A stretch of DNA of 51,152 nucleotides from Bacteroidota bacterium (GCA_016711505.1 JADJSV010000012.1:1-51152), one strand, 5' to 3'. Numbered from the stretch's first letter, positions 10,091-18,726 are shown. Translations and numbers: made by a program. The notes: generated from the letters alone by a model not told the origin.

Positions 10091-11041
10091 TCAGAAACAA
10101 TAGCCAATCGATATTCCCCCAAACCTGTGACTTAATCCTGATATGAACTCCTTCGAAACATAAGACTGAAAATATTCCAGAACCACTTTTCTGATCTTGA
10201 TATTAATTCCCAGGGTATGTTGCACTTTAAATAAATTTATCTCTTCTGAAGAAAGTACATATTCGCTTTTTTTATTGAAAATTCCACCGCTCAAAGTTGA
10301 ATTGTAAAAATTACAATTTAGAGTGCTTTTTCCAAACAAAAATATAGTGGATTTTTTATCAGAAGTTTCATAGAACTTTCCTGATTTAATTTGCACACCG
10401 GCTGCAACATCATCACGCAATGTACCTGCATTAACAGTCCCAACTCCTGCAAAGTGAAATTTTCCCGGAACCTTAATGATCATTCTTTCATAATTCAACT
10501 GGTAGTTCAAAAGAAAATCATTCCTAATCTGATGATCCCAACCTAAAGGTAAAAGATTCTCCAGCCACGTATGTATAGAAGTCTGCATCTCTTTGCCAAA
10601 TGCCGCCGGACCAATAAAACCCAAAGAAATGGATGAACTCACTACACTTCCGGATTTGGAATCGTAGGATCTTACGTAAGATTTAAAAAGCAAAAATGCA
10701 GAGAACGGATGATCGCCATAAAGTATCTCATCATGACGAATGGAAGAAGGCGTAAAAACATTATGCTCTATCGATAAACCATATACCCTTTGCAAGGATG
10801 AACCTTTTACCAGTAGAAAATTCAAAGGATTATTCTTTAATCCGGGTGATTGAAATTCGAGGTTAATACCTTGTGTGTAATAATAATCCTGGGCCGTAAA
10901 AAAGTCGTTGTCGTAATAAAACCTCACCCCTTTATCAGATCCAATTTCACGAAGTGAGGTCACATTATCGATATTTTGTCCGTTTACACCATGAGAAAAG
11001 ATGATGAATAGAATTAACAATCGATGGATTGGATTTTGCAT
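10091..11041 (-). CDS. LpxR-like lipid A 3'-O-deacylase family outer-membrane protein (DUF2219)
   Basis: The family comprises outer-membrane beta-barrel hydrolases that remove a 3'-linked acyl chain from lipid A. The protein has 316 residues, a signal peptide (HRLLILFIIFSHGVNGQ) and the family signature DNDFFTAQDYYYTQGINLEF at residues 44-63, where Asn45-Asp46 correspond to the active-site Asn-Asp of LpxR. Other family marks are GFIGPAAFGKEMQTSIHTWL and GWDHQIRNDFLLNYQLNYER, and it ends in an aromatic residue (GISIGYCF) as barrel proteins do. The length is usual for the family. It starts 35 nt from the divergent small gene at 11077. Lipid A remodelling activity is inferred from family membership. 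Confidence 0.75.
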   Translation of the reverse strand: MQNPIHRLLILFIIFSHGVNGQNIDNVTSLREIGSDKGVRFYYDNDFFTAQDYYYTQGINLEFQSPGLKNNPLNFLLVKGSSLQRVYGLSIEHNVFTPSSIRHDEILYGDHPFSAFLLFKSYVRSYDSKSGSVVSSSISLGFIGPAAFGKEMQTSIHTWLENLLPLGWDHQIRNDFLLNYQLNYERMIIKVPGKFHFAGVGTVNAGTLRDDVAAGVQIKSGKFYETSDKKSTIFLFGKSTLNCNFYNSTLSGGIFNKKSEYVLSSEEINLFKVQHTLGINIKIRKVVLEYFQSYVSKEFISGLSHRFGGISIGYCF

Positions 11042-11076
11042 ACTATCTTTTAAATTTATACTTTAAAAACAAAAAC

Positions 11077-11298
11077 ATGAGCCAGGCATTTGTAAAAGAA
11101 GAAGACGGACAATGGTTGCACGATATCGCTCCAACTATGCCCGCTTTACTAAATTACCTCAGTCGTGAGAACAATGGTATTACCATCTACGAAAAATCAA
11201 ATCATACGGATCCTCTGACAGGAAAAGAAGTTTTTACTATGAGCAATGGATTGGCTTATACTATTGGACCAGAGGGGAAATGGGAGATGGTGGATTGA
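11077..11298 (+). CDS. Small conserved hypothetical protein
   Basis: This is a soluble acidic protein of 73 residues starting MSQAFVKEEDGQWLHDIAP and ending AYTIGPEGKWEMVD. I chose ATG 11077 because it is preceded by an A-rich leader typical of Bacteroidota starts and because the in-frame upstream ATG at 11029 would overlap the divergent gene. There is no signal peptide, membrane segment or cysteine. I do not recognise a characterised family. It is followed immediately by a perfect 22-bp hairpin that separates it from the convergent DUF937 gene. Confidence 0.65.
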   Translation: MSQAFVKEEDGQWLHDIAPTMPALLNYLSRENNGITIYEKSNHTDPLTGKEVFTMSNGLAYTIGPEGKWEMVD

Positions 11299-11302
11299 AA
11301 CT

Positions 11303-11364
11303 AGGTCAAAGGTCAGAGGTCACGGTGCTTACAAGTAAACAGCGTGACCTCTGACCTTTGACCT
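11303..11364. terminator. Bidirectional hairpin between convergent genes
   Basis: A perfect 22-bp inverted repeat, with arms 11303-11324 and 11343-11364, is built from iterated AGGTCA/TGACCT units and has an 18-nt loop. A further TGACCT unit follows the right arm, then TTTT. Its position between two convergent stop codons suggests it terminates transcription both ways. Confidence 0.65.
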
Positions 11365-11374
11365 TTGACCTCTT

Positions 11375-11812
11375 TTAAAACATCTTCTTCAATCCACCCA
11401 TCAGATCATCAACACCTTTTCCGCCTGAAAGAGAACCAACGATATCTTTCAAATCAAAACTTTTATCATTGGGATCGTTTGTTTTTGAAACGAAGGCGCC
11501 CATTACTTTTGGAATTAGAGATTGTACGATGCTATTTGCCTGTTCAGGACTGATGCCAAATTTCGATGCAAGATTTTTTGCAACGCTTGCACTGATGTTT
11601 TGTATCATTGGATTGTTTGCTGTATTTCCTCCGCTGAACATAGATGTAAGTTGACTTATTCCACCACTGGCAACGGTCGACTTCAATTGGTCCATTATTC
11701 CTGTGGTAGCTTCTTTTATTGCAGCATCATTGTGCTGATTGGGAATTGCAGGATTGTCTACGATTGCAGAGCCGGCGTGTTCTTTTACGAGGTTGAGGAG
11801 ATTTTCGAACAT
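11375..11812 (-). CDS. DUF937-like protein
   Basis: This protein of 145 residues starts MFENLLNLVKEHAG. It has a Gly/Ser/Asn-rich middle (LTSMFSGGNTANNPMIQ), then an amphipathic segment (LASKFGISPEQANSIVQSLIPKVMGAF) and a C-terminus DDLMGGLKKMF. The helical pattern of GxxxEQAxxxxxxLxPxxxxxF and the Gly-rich linkers resemble DUF937 proteins, which have no established biochemical role. There is no signal peptide or transmembrane segment. It lies 135 nt downstream of panC on the same strand. Confidence 0.6.
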   Translation of the reverse strand: MFENLLNLVKEHAGSAIVDNPAIPNQHNDAAIKEATTGIMDQLKSTVASGGISQLTSMFSGGNTANNPMIQNISASVAKNLASKFGISPEQANSIVQSLIPKVMGAFVSKTNDPNDKSFDLKDIVGSLSGGKGVDDLMGGLKKMF

Positions 11813-11947
11813 GATGTTTTTGGATTTATGTAAGTGAAGATAATCAATTTACTATTTACAAAGTGATGTGTAATTTTAAATGCATTACTTTATTTTTTTA
11901 AAACACTGAGAACACAAGAGGTCAGGAAGTTTTGCAACAACCTATTC

Positions 11948-12793
11948 TTAAATTTCCATATTGTCTATCAATCGAACATTTCCACAAAAAACAGCAGCGA
12001 AGATCCTGGCTTTTTTTGAATCATCATTTTCTGAAATCGGTTGCAGGTCACTTGCATCTGCGATCTCGAGATATTCTACTTTCAGTGGCGGGTGCGAATT
12101 GATTGTATCGATTGCATTTTTCAATGCTACACTTGCACCTAACTTCTTATGGTTATCGCGGACATACTTCATCGCTTTGTAGATCTGCGTTGCTGTTTCT
12201 CTTTCTTCAGGAGACAATCTTAAATTTCGCGAACTCATTGCCAGACCACTTTCTTCACGCATTGTTTCACAACCGATAATTTCGATTGGGTAATGAAGTG
12301 CGCCTGTCATTTTCCTGATCACTGCCAGCTGCTGATAATCCTTTTCTCCGAAATAGGCTTTTTGCGGCTGAACGATTTCAAACAATCTTGAAACCACCTG
12401 TACCACTCCTTTGAAATGACCGGGACGGTGAGCACCTTCCAGTACATGCTCCAGCTTTCCCAGGTCGATCTCTTTACCTTCCTGCAAACCGTGAGTATAA
12501 ATTTCGTCAACGGAAGGCTCAAATAATAAGTCAGCACCTGCAGCCTTTAATTTTCTGTGATCATCTTCAGGTGTTCTTGGGTAATTCTTCAGATCTTCAG
12601 GATTATTGAATTGTGTTGGATTAACAAAAATGCTCACAATTACCAGATCGTTTTCCCGTTTGGCCTTTTCTACCAAAGAAATATGTCCGGCATGAAGCGC
12701 CCCCATTGTAGGAACAAAACCCAGCTTAAGTCCACTTTCACGTTGTTTTGCAATAAAACGAACGATTTCCTGAGTTTTGGTATAGATCAGCAT
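11948..12793 (-). CDS. panC: Pantothenate synthetase
   Basis: This cytoplasmic enzyme condenses pantoate with beta-alanine, using ATP through a pantoyl-adenylate, in the last step of pantothenate synthesis on the way to coenzyme A. The protein has 281 residues, the usual length. It shows the nucleotidyltransferase HxGH motif in FVPTMGALHAGHISLV (His34 and His37), SIFVNPTQF, the conserved FGEKDYQQLAVIRKM and the second ATP-binding stretch AMSSRNLRLSPEER. It is transcribed away from the starch-synthase-like gene at 12994, with a 200-nt divergent spacer. No panB or panD is visible nearby. Confidence 0.97.
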   Translation of the reverse strand: MLIYTKTQEIVRFIAKQRESGLKLGFVPTMGALHAGHISLVEKAKRENDLVIVSIFVNPTQFNNPEDLKNYPRTPEDDHRKLKAAGADLLFEPSVDEIYTHGLQEGKEIDLGKLEHVLEGAHRPGHFKGVVQVVSRLFEIVQPQKAYFGEKDYQQLAVIRKMTGALHYPIEIIGCETMREESGLAMSSRNLRLSPEERETATQIYKAMKYVRDNHKKLGASVALKNAIDTINSHPPLKVEYLEIADASDLQPISENDDSKKARIFAAVFCGNVRLIDNMEI

Positions 12794-12933
12794 CTTTTAT
12801 AATCAATTTTAATTTTAATAATCATTAAGCACAAAATGATAAGAATTCCTCCTTAGTAATCAACTAGTTAGATGCAGTTACTTCATTTTAACTGTCACCT
12901 TCTTCAAGGATTACCGTTAAAACCACTTGCAGA

Positions 12934-12965
12934 TTTGAAGAACTGCTCTATATTCACTATCTTTG
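12934..12965 (+). promoter_or_regulatory. Bacteroidota-type promoter for the starch-synthase-like gene
   Basis: TTTG at 12934-12937 and TATCTTTG at 12958-12965, separated by 20 nt, match the -33 and -7 elements (TTTG, TAnnTTTG) used by the Bacteroidota primary sigma factor. The element ends 28 nt before the ATG at 12994. Confidence 0.6.
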
Positions 12966-12993
12966 CGTCAAATTTATAAATCCAATCTCAAGA

Positions 12994-13830
12994 ATGAAGA
13001 AAGCGAAAGTTTTATTTATTTCACAGGAAATTACACCGTTCCTTGAGTTGACTGAAATTTCGAAAATTGCCCGATTCCTTCCCCAAGGAATTCAGGAAAA
13101 AGGAAAAGAGATCAGAACATTCATGCCACGCTTTGGACTGATCAATGAAAGAAGAAATCAGTTACATGAAGTAATTCGTCTTTCAGGAATGAATCTTATC
13201 ATCGACGATTCAGATCATCCATTAATTATCAAAGTTGCTTCTATCCAGAGTGCGCGGATGCAGGTTTACTTTATCGATAATGACGAGTATTTCCAACGAA
13301 AATCAATCTTCCGCGATGCGAAGAAAAAATTCCACAAAGACAATGAAGACCGTATGGTATTCTTCTGTCGTGGAGTATTAGAAACCGTTAAAAAACTGGG
13401 CTGGGCTCCCGATGTTATCCACTGTCATGGCTGGATGACCTCTCTGATCCCTTTCTTTGTTAAAACCGGTTACAAAGACGATCCGATGTTTAAGAACAGT
13501 CGTGTTGTTTACTCTTCTTACTATCAGGATCTGGACGATACAATGAGTCCAAACCTTATCAAGAAGTTGAAAATGGACGGCGTAACTGCTGAAGATTCGA
13601 AACTTTACAAAGAACCTTCTATGGTAAATGTAAATCTTGCAGCTATGAAGTTGTGTGATGGAATTATCAAAGGTTGTGATGGTAAAAACGCAGTATTAGA
13701 TACATATCTGAAAAAAGCCGGTAAGCCTGTATTGGATTATCAGAATTTTGAAGATGAAAGCGCTTTCGTAGCGGCCTGCTCTGATTTTTATGATGAACTT
13801 TTAGAACAAGAACCTGTTCTTGCTGAATAA
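12994..13830 (+). CDS. Starch/glycogen synthase N-terminal-domain (GT5) protein without C-terminal half
   Basis: The 278 residues match only the N-terminal Rossmann domain of GT5 glycogen synthases: KVLFISQEITPFLELTEISK, RFLPQGIQEKGKEIRTFMPRFG and DVIHCHGWMTSLIPFF, the last corresponding to the HxHDW motif. A full glycogen synthase has about 480 residues and a second GT-B domain, absent here. The KxGG motif that binds ADP-glucose is replaced by ELTEISK. Catalysis as a normal glycogen synthase is therefore unlikely. Four nucleotides separate its stop from the DUF4270 lipoprotein, which is 9 nt from glmS, so these three genes probably form one operon. A sensing or structural role linked to amino-sugar or envelope metabolism is inference. 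Confidence 0.8.
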   Translation: MKKAKVLFISQEITPFLELTEISKIARFLPQGIQEKGKEIRTFMPRFGLINERRNQLHEVIRLSGMNLIIDDSDHPLIIKVASIQSARMQVYFIDNDEYFQRKSIFRDAKKKFHKDNEDRMVFFCRGVLETVKKLGWAPDVIHCHGWMTSLIPFFVKTGYKDDPMFKNSRVVYSSYYQDLDDTMSPNLIKKLKMDGVTAEDSKLYKEPSMVNVNLAAMKLCDGIIKGCDGKNAVLDTYLKKAGKPVLDYQNFEDESAFVAACSDFYDELLEQEPVLAE

Positions 13831-13833
13831 ACT

Positions 13834-15219
13834 ATGAATCAAAAATTTCCGGATGCCTCCCCATCTAAAGGAAATCTTGTAAACAACAATTTACAGAACC
13901 TTACGAATTCAAATAAAAAGACTTCCTCTACCCTTTGGTGGAGGAAATCTTTTTTAATAATTCAACCTATATTGGTTGGAATACTCCTTTTTTCAGGATG
14001 TAAAGATCCTGATGAACTGGGTTTGAATGTGCTTCCACCCGGAGACCAGTTACAAACTGAGTTTTCGGATACAAGTACGTTGATCACAACTATTCTTCTT
14101 GAAGACTCCCTGCAGACTGACGAACTTTCGCTGCAATTACTGGGATGCATCAACGACCCGACATTTGGAATTGCAAATGCTTCGATCTATACTCAGGTTA
14201 ATCTTGCCGGTACTCCTGCATTTGGTACAAATCCGATTGCAGATTCACTGGTACTTGTTCTTGGCTACAATAGCATCTATGGCGATTCATCAGAGGCTCA
14301 ATCGGTAAATGTTTATCATCTTACCTCAGACATGAGCATTGACAGTACTTATTACTCTTACTCGACCTTTGCATATGATCCGACATCAGTTGGTAGCACT
14401 ACTTACCTTCCTTCATTGAAGAATGTAGTTCTCGATTCAGATACAGCAACTAAACTGGCACCTCATCTCAGAATAAAATTAGATAATTCGTTGGCCGATC
14501 TTATTCTATCACAAAACGGATTAAGTACATTGAACAGTAATGCTGAATGGCTTGCTTTTTTCAAAGGATTAAAAATCGAAGCAGGATCATCAGTAACTTC
14601 CGGTAAAGGAGCAGTTTCAGCGTTGAACTTCTTCAATTCCACCATGACACTTTATTTCCATAATGACACTGTACCTAAAAAATACAATTTCTCCCTTGTT
14701 AATGCACGGGTAAATAATTTCACACATAACCTTGCCGGATCAGTTGTCGAACCTTACGTAAATACAGGCACAACAGATTCTCTTTGTTTTGTACAAGGAA
14801 TGGCAGGAGTTAAGACTAAGATTTCAATGCCTCATTTGAAACATTTTAACGACTTAGGCAGTATTGTAGTAAATAAAGCAGAGTTATATATCACTGCTCA
14901 AAGTAATGTACCGGCATTATATCCTGTTCCGTCACGTTTATTCCTGACAACAAAATCTGACGCCGGATCAATCTTGTTTCCAATCGACTATTACGAATCG
15001 AGCGGATACTTTGGGGGAGATTATAATACGTCTACGAACGCTTACGTATTCAATATCGCACGACAAGTTCAGGGTATCCTGGATGGAACATATAGCAGCA
15101 CTGATTTTTATCTCGTTGTTGCCAGTGCAGGTGTCGTTCCTAACAGAGTCGTAATTGGAAGTAGTACGAATGCTGATTACAAATTGAAGTTATCTGTTTA
15201 CTACACCAAAATAAATTAA
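13834..15219 (+). CDS. DUF4270 family lipoprotein
   Basis: This predicted lipoprotein of 461 residues has a lipobox in LVGILLFSGC (Cys at about residue 56) followed by KDPDELGLNVLPPGDQL, a segment that is characteristic of DUF4270 proteins. The N-terminus before the hydrophobic stretch is unusually long (about 40 polar residues), and no better downstream start is visible. The body is rich in Ser, Thr and Asn with beta-strand spacing and ends LKLSVYYTKIN. It lies between the starch-synthase-like gene and glmS in a tight unit. No function has been established for the family; an outer-membrane or surface location is inferred. Confidence 0.85.
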   Translation: MNQKFPDASPSKGNLVNNNLQNLTNSNKKTSSTLWWRKSFLIIQPILVGILLFSGCKDPDELGLNVLPPGDQLQTEFSDTSTLITTILLEDSLQTDELSLQLLGCINDPTFGIANASIYTQVNLAGTPAFGTNPIADSLVLVLGYNSIYGDSSEAQSVNVYHLTSDMSIDSTYYSYSTFAYDPTSVGSTTYLPSLKNVVLDSDTATKLAPHLRIKLDNSLADLILSQNGLSTLNSNAEWLAFFKGLKIEAGSSVTSGKGAVSALNFFNSTMTLYFHNDTVPKKYNFSLVNARVNNFTHNLAGSVVEPYVNTGTTDSLCFVQGMAGVKTKISMPHLKHFNDLGSIVVNKAELYITAQSNVPALYPVPSRLFLTTKSDAGSILFPIDYYESSGYFGGDYNTSTNAYVFNIARQVQGILDGTYSSTDFYLVVASAGVVPNRVVIGSSTNADYKLKLSVYYTKIN

Positions 15220-15228
15220 TTACACACC

Positions 15229-17070
15229 ATGTGCGGAATCGTTGCATACATAGGACACCGTGAAGCCTATCCTATCATTATTAAAGGACTTCAAAGACTT
15301 GAATATCGTGGATATGATAGTGCAGGTGTTGCCATTTTAAATGGAGACCTGAAAGTTTACAAGAAAGCCGGAAAGGTAAGTGACCTTAACGACTTTGTTA
15401 AAGGAAAAGATGTTGTCGGAAAGATCGGAATGGGACATACCCGTTGGGCTACCCATGGAGAACCGAATGACAGAAATGCTCACCCGCATTATTCTCAATC
15501 ATCGAAGTTTGCAATCATTCATAACGGAATCATTGAAAACTACTCTTCCATCAAGGCTGAGTTAATTAAACGCGGACATACTTTCAATAGCGATACCGAC
15601 ACAGAAGTTCTTATTCACCTGATAGAAGATATCCATGAAAATGGAAATGTTAGTCTTGAAGAAGCTGTACGTTTAGCATTAGGCGAAGTAATCGGTGCTT
15701 ATGCAATCGTCGTTCTTTCGAAAGACAATCCGAATGAATTGATCTGTGCACGTAAAGGCAGTCCGATCGTTTTAGGAGTCGGTAAAAACAAAGACGAATA
15801 TTTTGTTGCATCTGATGCAACACCGATCATTGAATATACAAACAATGTAATTTATCTGAATGATGGCGAAGTTGCTTACATCAAAGATGGCAAGCTGACT
15901 GTAAAGACTATCGAAAATCAGGTAAAGACACCATATATCCACGAACTTGAAATGAAACTTGAACAGCTTGAAAAAGGCGGTTACGAGCATTTCATGTTAA
16001 AAGAGATCTACGAACAACCACGTTCGATCTGGGATAGTATGCGCGGACGTATCGATGCCAAAAAGGGCTTCTTACGTTTGGGTGGTATTGCTGAATACGA
16101 AAATAAATTTGTTAAGGCTAAACGTATTGTCATCATCGGATGCGGAACTTCATGGCATGCCGGATTAGTTGCAGAATATCTGATCGAAGATCTTGCACGT
16201 ATTCCTGTTGAAGTTGAATATGCATCTGAATTCCGTTACAGAAATCCTGTAATCTATGAAGATGATATTGTGATCCCGATTTCTCAGTCTGGAGAAACTG
16301 CAGATACGCTTGCCGCAATTGAATTAGCAAAATCAAAAGGTGCAACTATATTCGGTGTATGTAATGTTGTCGGATCATCGATCCCGCGTGCTACACATGC
16401 CGGTGCATATACGCATGCCGGTCCTGAGATCGGTGTTGCTTCCACAAAAGCATTTACAGCACAGGTTACCGTTCTTACTTTAATGGCTCTTCAAATGGCT
16501 CGTTCAAGAGGAACCATTACTGATTCCCGTTTTCATCAATTGCTGAATGAGCTTGAAGCAATTCCTGCAAAAGTTGAACGTGCATTACTTGCCAATGATG
16601 CTATCAAATTATTAGCTGAACGTTTTAAAGACGCTCCGAATGCATTGTACCTTGGTCGTGGTTACGGATTCCCTGTAGCGCTTGAAGGTGCATTAAAGCT
16701 GAAAGAAATCTCTTACATACACGCTGAAGGTTATCCTGCTGCCGAAATGAAACACGGTCCGATCGCTTTGATCGACGAAGAAATGCCGGTAGTTGTGATT
16801 GCAACCAAGAATGAGACTTATGAAAAAGTAGTTAGTAACATTCAGGAAGTAAAAGCCCGTAAAGGTATTGTGATAGCCATTATCACCGAAGGTGATGAGA
16901 CTGTAAAAGGTATGGCAGATTATTGTATCGAAGTTCCTGAAACCGATGATATCTTAGTTCCATTGATCTCTGTTGTTCCACTTCAATTGCTTTCTTATCA
17001 CATTGCAGTGTTAAGAGGATGTAATGTTGATCAGCCGAGGAATCTTGCGAAGTCAGTGACGGTGGAGTAA
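15229..17070 (+). CDS. glmS: Glutamine--fructose-6-phosphate aminotransferase (isomerizing)
   Basis: This cytoplasmic enzyme makes glucosamine-6-phosphate from fructose-6-phosphate and glutamine, the first committed step to UDP-GlcNAc for peptidoglycan and lipopolysaccharide. It has 613 residues, the full family length. The N-terminal Ntn glutaminase domain begins MCGIVAYIGHREA with nucleophile Cys2 and contains HTRWATHGEPNDRNAHPH. Two SIS domains follow (IGCGTSWHAGLVAEYL, ISQSGETADTLAA and LGRGYGFPVALEGALKLKE), and it ends in the conserved DQPRNLAKSVTVE. It is the last gene of the probable three-gene unit and is followed by a clear terminator. No glmS ribozyme is present; only 9 nt separate it from the preceding gene. 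Confidence 0.99.
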   Translation: MCGIVAYIGHREAYPIIIKGLQRLEYRGYDSAGVAILNGDLKVYKKAGKVSDLNDFVKGKDVVGKIGMGHTRWATHGEPNDRNAHPHYSQSSKFAIIHNGIIENYSSIKAELIKRGHTFNSDTDTEVLIHLIEDIHENGNVSLEEAVRLALGEVIGAYAIVVLSKDNPNELICARKGSPIVLGVGKNKDEYFVASDATPIIEYTNNVIYLNDGEVAYIKDGKLTVKTIENQVKTPYIHELEMKLEQLEKGGYEHFMLKEIYEQPRSIWDSMRGRIDAKKGFLRLGGIAEYENKFVKAKRIVIIGCGTSWHAGLVAEYLIEDLARIPVEVEYASEFRYRNPVIYEDDIVIPISQSGETADTLAAIELAKSKGATIFGVCNVVGSSIPRATHAGAYTHAGPEIGVASTKAFTAQVTVLTLMALQMARSRGTITDSRFHQLLNELEAIPAKVERALLANDAIKLLAERFKDAPNALYLGRGYGFPVALEGALKLKEISYIHAEGYPAAEMKHGPIALIDEEMPVVVIATKNETYEKVVSNIQEVKARKGIVIAIITEGDETVKGMADYCIEVPETDDILVPLISVVPLQLLSYHIAVLRGCNVDQPRNLAKSVTVE

Positions 17071-17088
17071 TCGTCTTTGAACATATTT

Positions 17089-17127
17089 AAAAATCCCGCT
17101 TTGAAATTTCAGAGCGGGATTTTTTTT
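17089..17127 (+). terminator. Rho-independent terminator after glmS
   Basis: The stem ATCCCGCT (17093-17100) pairs with AGCGGGAT (17113-17120) across a 12-nt loop. It is extended by A/T pairs and followed by a run of seven T. It begins about 20 nt after the glmS stop. Confidence 0.92.
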
Positions 17128-17220
17128 GACATGCAAATTCAGGCTATTGGTCAAAAGTCAAAAAATAAACACAAGACCACAAGTCCACAAGAAGAACACG
17201 GAATATTGAACTTAAAAAAA

Positions 17221-17261
17221 CTCTGCGCAAAATCTGCGGGATCTGCGAGATCTGCGGGAAA
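17221..17261. repeat. Half copy of the CGCAGA/TCTGCG repeat family
   Basis: This 41-nt tract of iterated TCTGCG units ends CTGCGGGAAA. It is the right-arm form of the palindromes at 21991-22163, 26176-26365 and 50495-50865, but no matching left arm is visible upstream. Just before it (17165-17200) lies a different tract with iterated CACAAG/CCACAAG units. Together they fill the 245 nt between the glmS terminator and the next gene. Confidence 0.6.
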
Positions 17262-17373
17262 CAATAAGCATAAAAACAACCCGGAATGTGTAATAATTAC
17301 AGACTATCTCCAGAATTACAAGCCATGTTTTTGCTTAACTTTAGCCCAACCAAAAAAAATCCATTTAACTGAT

Positions 17374-18183
17374 ATGAAATCAAAACTGTTTTTGGCAGCT
17401 ACATGCCTGCTTTTTGCAAATGCTGCATCGGCATTGAATCCGTCGAAAGAATATGCTACCAAACCTGAGAAGTATGGTATGACTTATAAAGAAGAAAAAG
17501 TTCCTACAAAAGACGGTGCTTCTTTGAATGCATGGTTCTTTGAAACTGCGAAGAAGACAACAAACTGGGTAATCATAAGTGGCAGCGGAGATGGAAACAT
17601 GGCCGACAACATTGAGATCGCAAGTCAGTTTTTATCTGCAGGCTGGAATGTTGCCATGTACGATTATCGTGGTTATGGAAGCAGCAGCGATTTTGCTATT
17701 GATCCTGAAACATATATTTATCCGCAATTCATCGCTGACTTAAATGGTGTTGCAGATTATTTACGCAAGTCGAGAGCGATCACAAAGTTTGACTTATACG
17801 GAACAAACATAGGCGCAGGATTATCGCTTGGTGTAGGTTGTAACCGTACTGAGACAAGAAAGATCATCGCCGACGGAAGCTGGACAGGACTTGAATTGAT
17901 GAAAAAGAAATTCAAAGATGTACTTGCTAAAAATGTTGTCATCCCATTTGGTTACGATAAAAATTACGAACCAATGTATGCATGCGACCGTTCCCGTCCT
18001 ACAATCAAAGGTGTAATGCTTATCGTTTCTGCAAAAGATTCAATGATCAATCCGAACGACATGAAACTTCTGAAATGTCAGACAACAATGTATATCGTAG
18101 CAAACAGTCCTTCGAATGCAGAAAATTTCAATACAGATAAGAATGTTTATTTTGAGAAGGTGAATAAGTTTTTGAATCAGTAA
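17374..18183 (+). CDS. Secreted alpha/beta-hydrolase-fold protein lacking the catalytic serine
   Basis: The protein has 269 residues and a signal peptide (MKSKLFLAATCLLFANAASA). The alpha/beta-hydrolase core is recognisable: VIISGSGDGNM as oxyanion strand and loop, NVAMYDYRGYGSSSDF, then LYGTNIGAGLSLG at the nucleophile elbow, and LIVSAKDSMI at the acid strand. The elbow is G-T-N-I-G, so Asn145 stands where the GxSxG serine should be, and no histidine is visible in the C-terminal VANSPSNAENF loop. I infer a non-hydrolytic binding or scaffold protein. I chose ATG 17374 rather than earlier in-frame ATGs because those run through repeat sequence and the terminator. No operon partner is evident. 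Confidence 0.75.
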   Translation: MKSKLFLAATCLLFANAASALNPSKEYATKPEKYGMTYKEEKVPTKDGASLNAWFFETAKKTTNWVIISGSGDGNMADNIEIASQFLSAGWNVAMYDYRGYGSSSDFAIDPETYIYPQFIADLNGVADYLRKSRAITKFDLYGTNIGAGLSLGVGCNRTETRKIIADGSWTGLELMKKKFKDVLAKNVVIPFGYDKNYEPMYACDRSRPTIKGVMLIVSAKDSMINPNDMKLLKCQTTMYIVANSPSNAENFNTDKNVYFEKVNKFLNQ

Positions 18184-18232
18184 GTAGCACTGCATACTTT
18201 CTGTAAATTACTTTTTCTGATTAAAATATTAT

Positions 18233-18274
18233 AGGGGTTTAAAGTAGCTAACGCGCTTTGAGCCCCTTTTCTTT
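18233..18274 (+). terminator. Rho-independent terminator
   Basis: Arms 18233-18244 (AGGGGTTTAAAG) and 18256-18267 (CTTTGAGCCCCT) pair with one mismatch or wobble around an 11-nt loop, followed by TTTTCTTTT. It sits 50 nt after the alpha/beta-hydrolase-fold gene. Confidence 0.8.
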
Positions 18275-18332
18275 TATTTCAACGACAGACTATAAACTAA
18301 GTGGTAAAACAATCGCATTGAAAAACTCGCAC

Positions 18333-18542
18333 GATAGGCGGAATATTGAGCGGAAATTAAGATCACACTTTCAAATTAAGGACATCATCAAGCGGTATTC
18401 CGCCGGGGAGTTTGGAAGTGTTCAGTTTTAAAAAAATCCATTCATGCATGACAGTGTATTCCTAATTCCCCGGCGGAATACCGCTTGAAATTTTACTGGC
18501 ATGAAAATGCATATTTAATTTCCGCTCAATATTCCGCCTATC
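18333..18542. repeat. Nested double inverted repeat in non-coding DNA
   Basis: This 210-nt element has two perfect nested inverted repeats. The outer arms are 27 nt (18333-18359 and 18516-18542). The inner arms are 22 nt (18388-18409 and 18467-18488). They are separated by unpaired 28-nt and 27-nt spacers, with a 57-nt central loop. Inner and outer arms both contain GCGGAATA/TATTCCGC cores. There is no ORF and no relation to the other repeat families in the window. The rest of the 540-nt gap (18275-18726) shows nothing else. Confidence 0.9.
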
Positions 18543-18726
18543 ATTCTACCTTTCTATTAATTTCGAAATGTATGAGAATAGTTTTTGGAAAGTTGTTTTT
18601 TAAAAATTCCGGTGATTGGGAGATTAGAAAAATACTAAGCGTAGAATAAAATCCTATGTACTTAAATAAAAAATTTACACATTCTAATCAAAGCAATTCG
18701 AATTACGAATCCCGAATTACAAAAAA

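Noticed and set aside
15220..15228. glmS ribozyme or riboswitch
   Set aside because: Only 9 nt separate glmS from the preceding gene, and the ribozyme is not expected in Bacteroidota.
17077..17373. N-terminal extension of the alpha/beta-hydrolase-fold protein from 17077
   Set aside because: It would translate the glmS terminator and two repeat tracts; the signal peptide begins at 17374.
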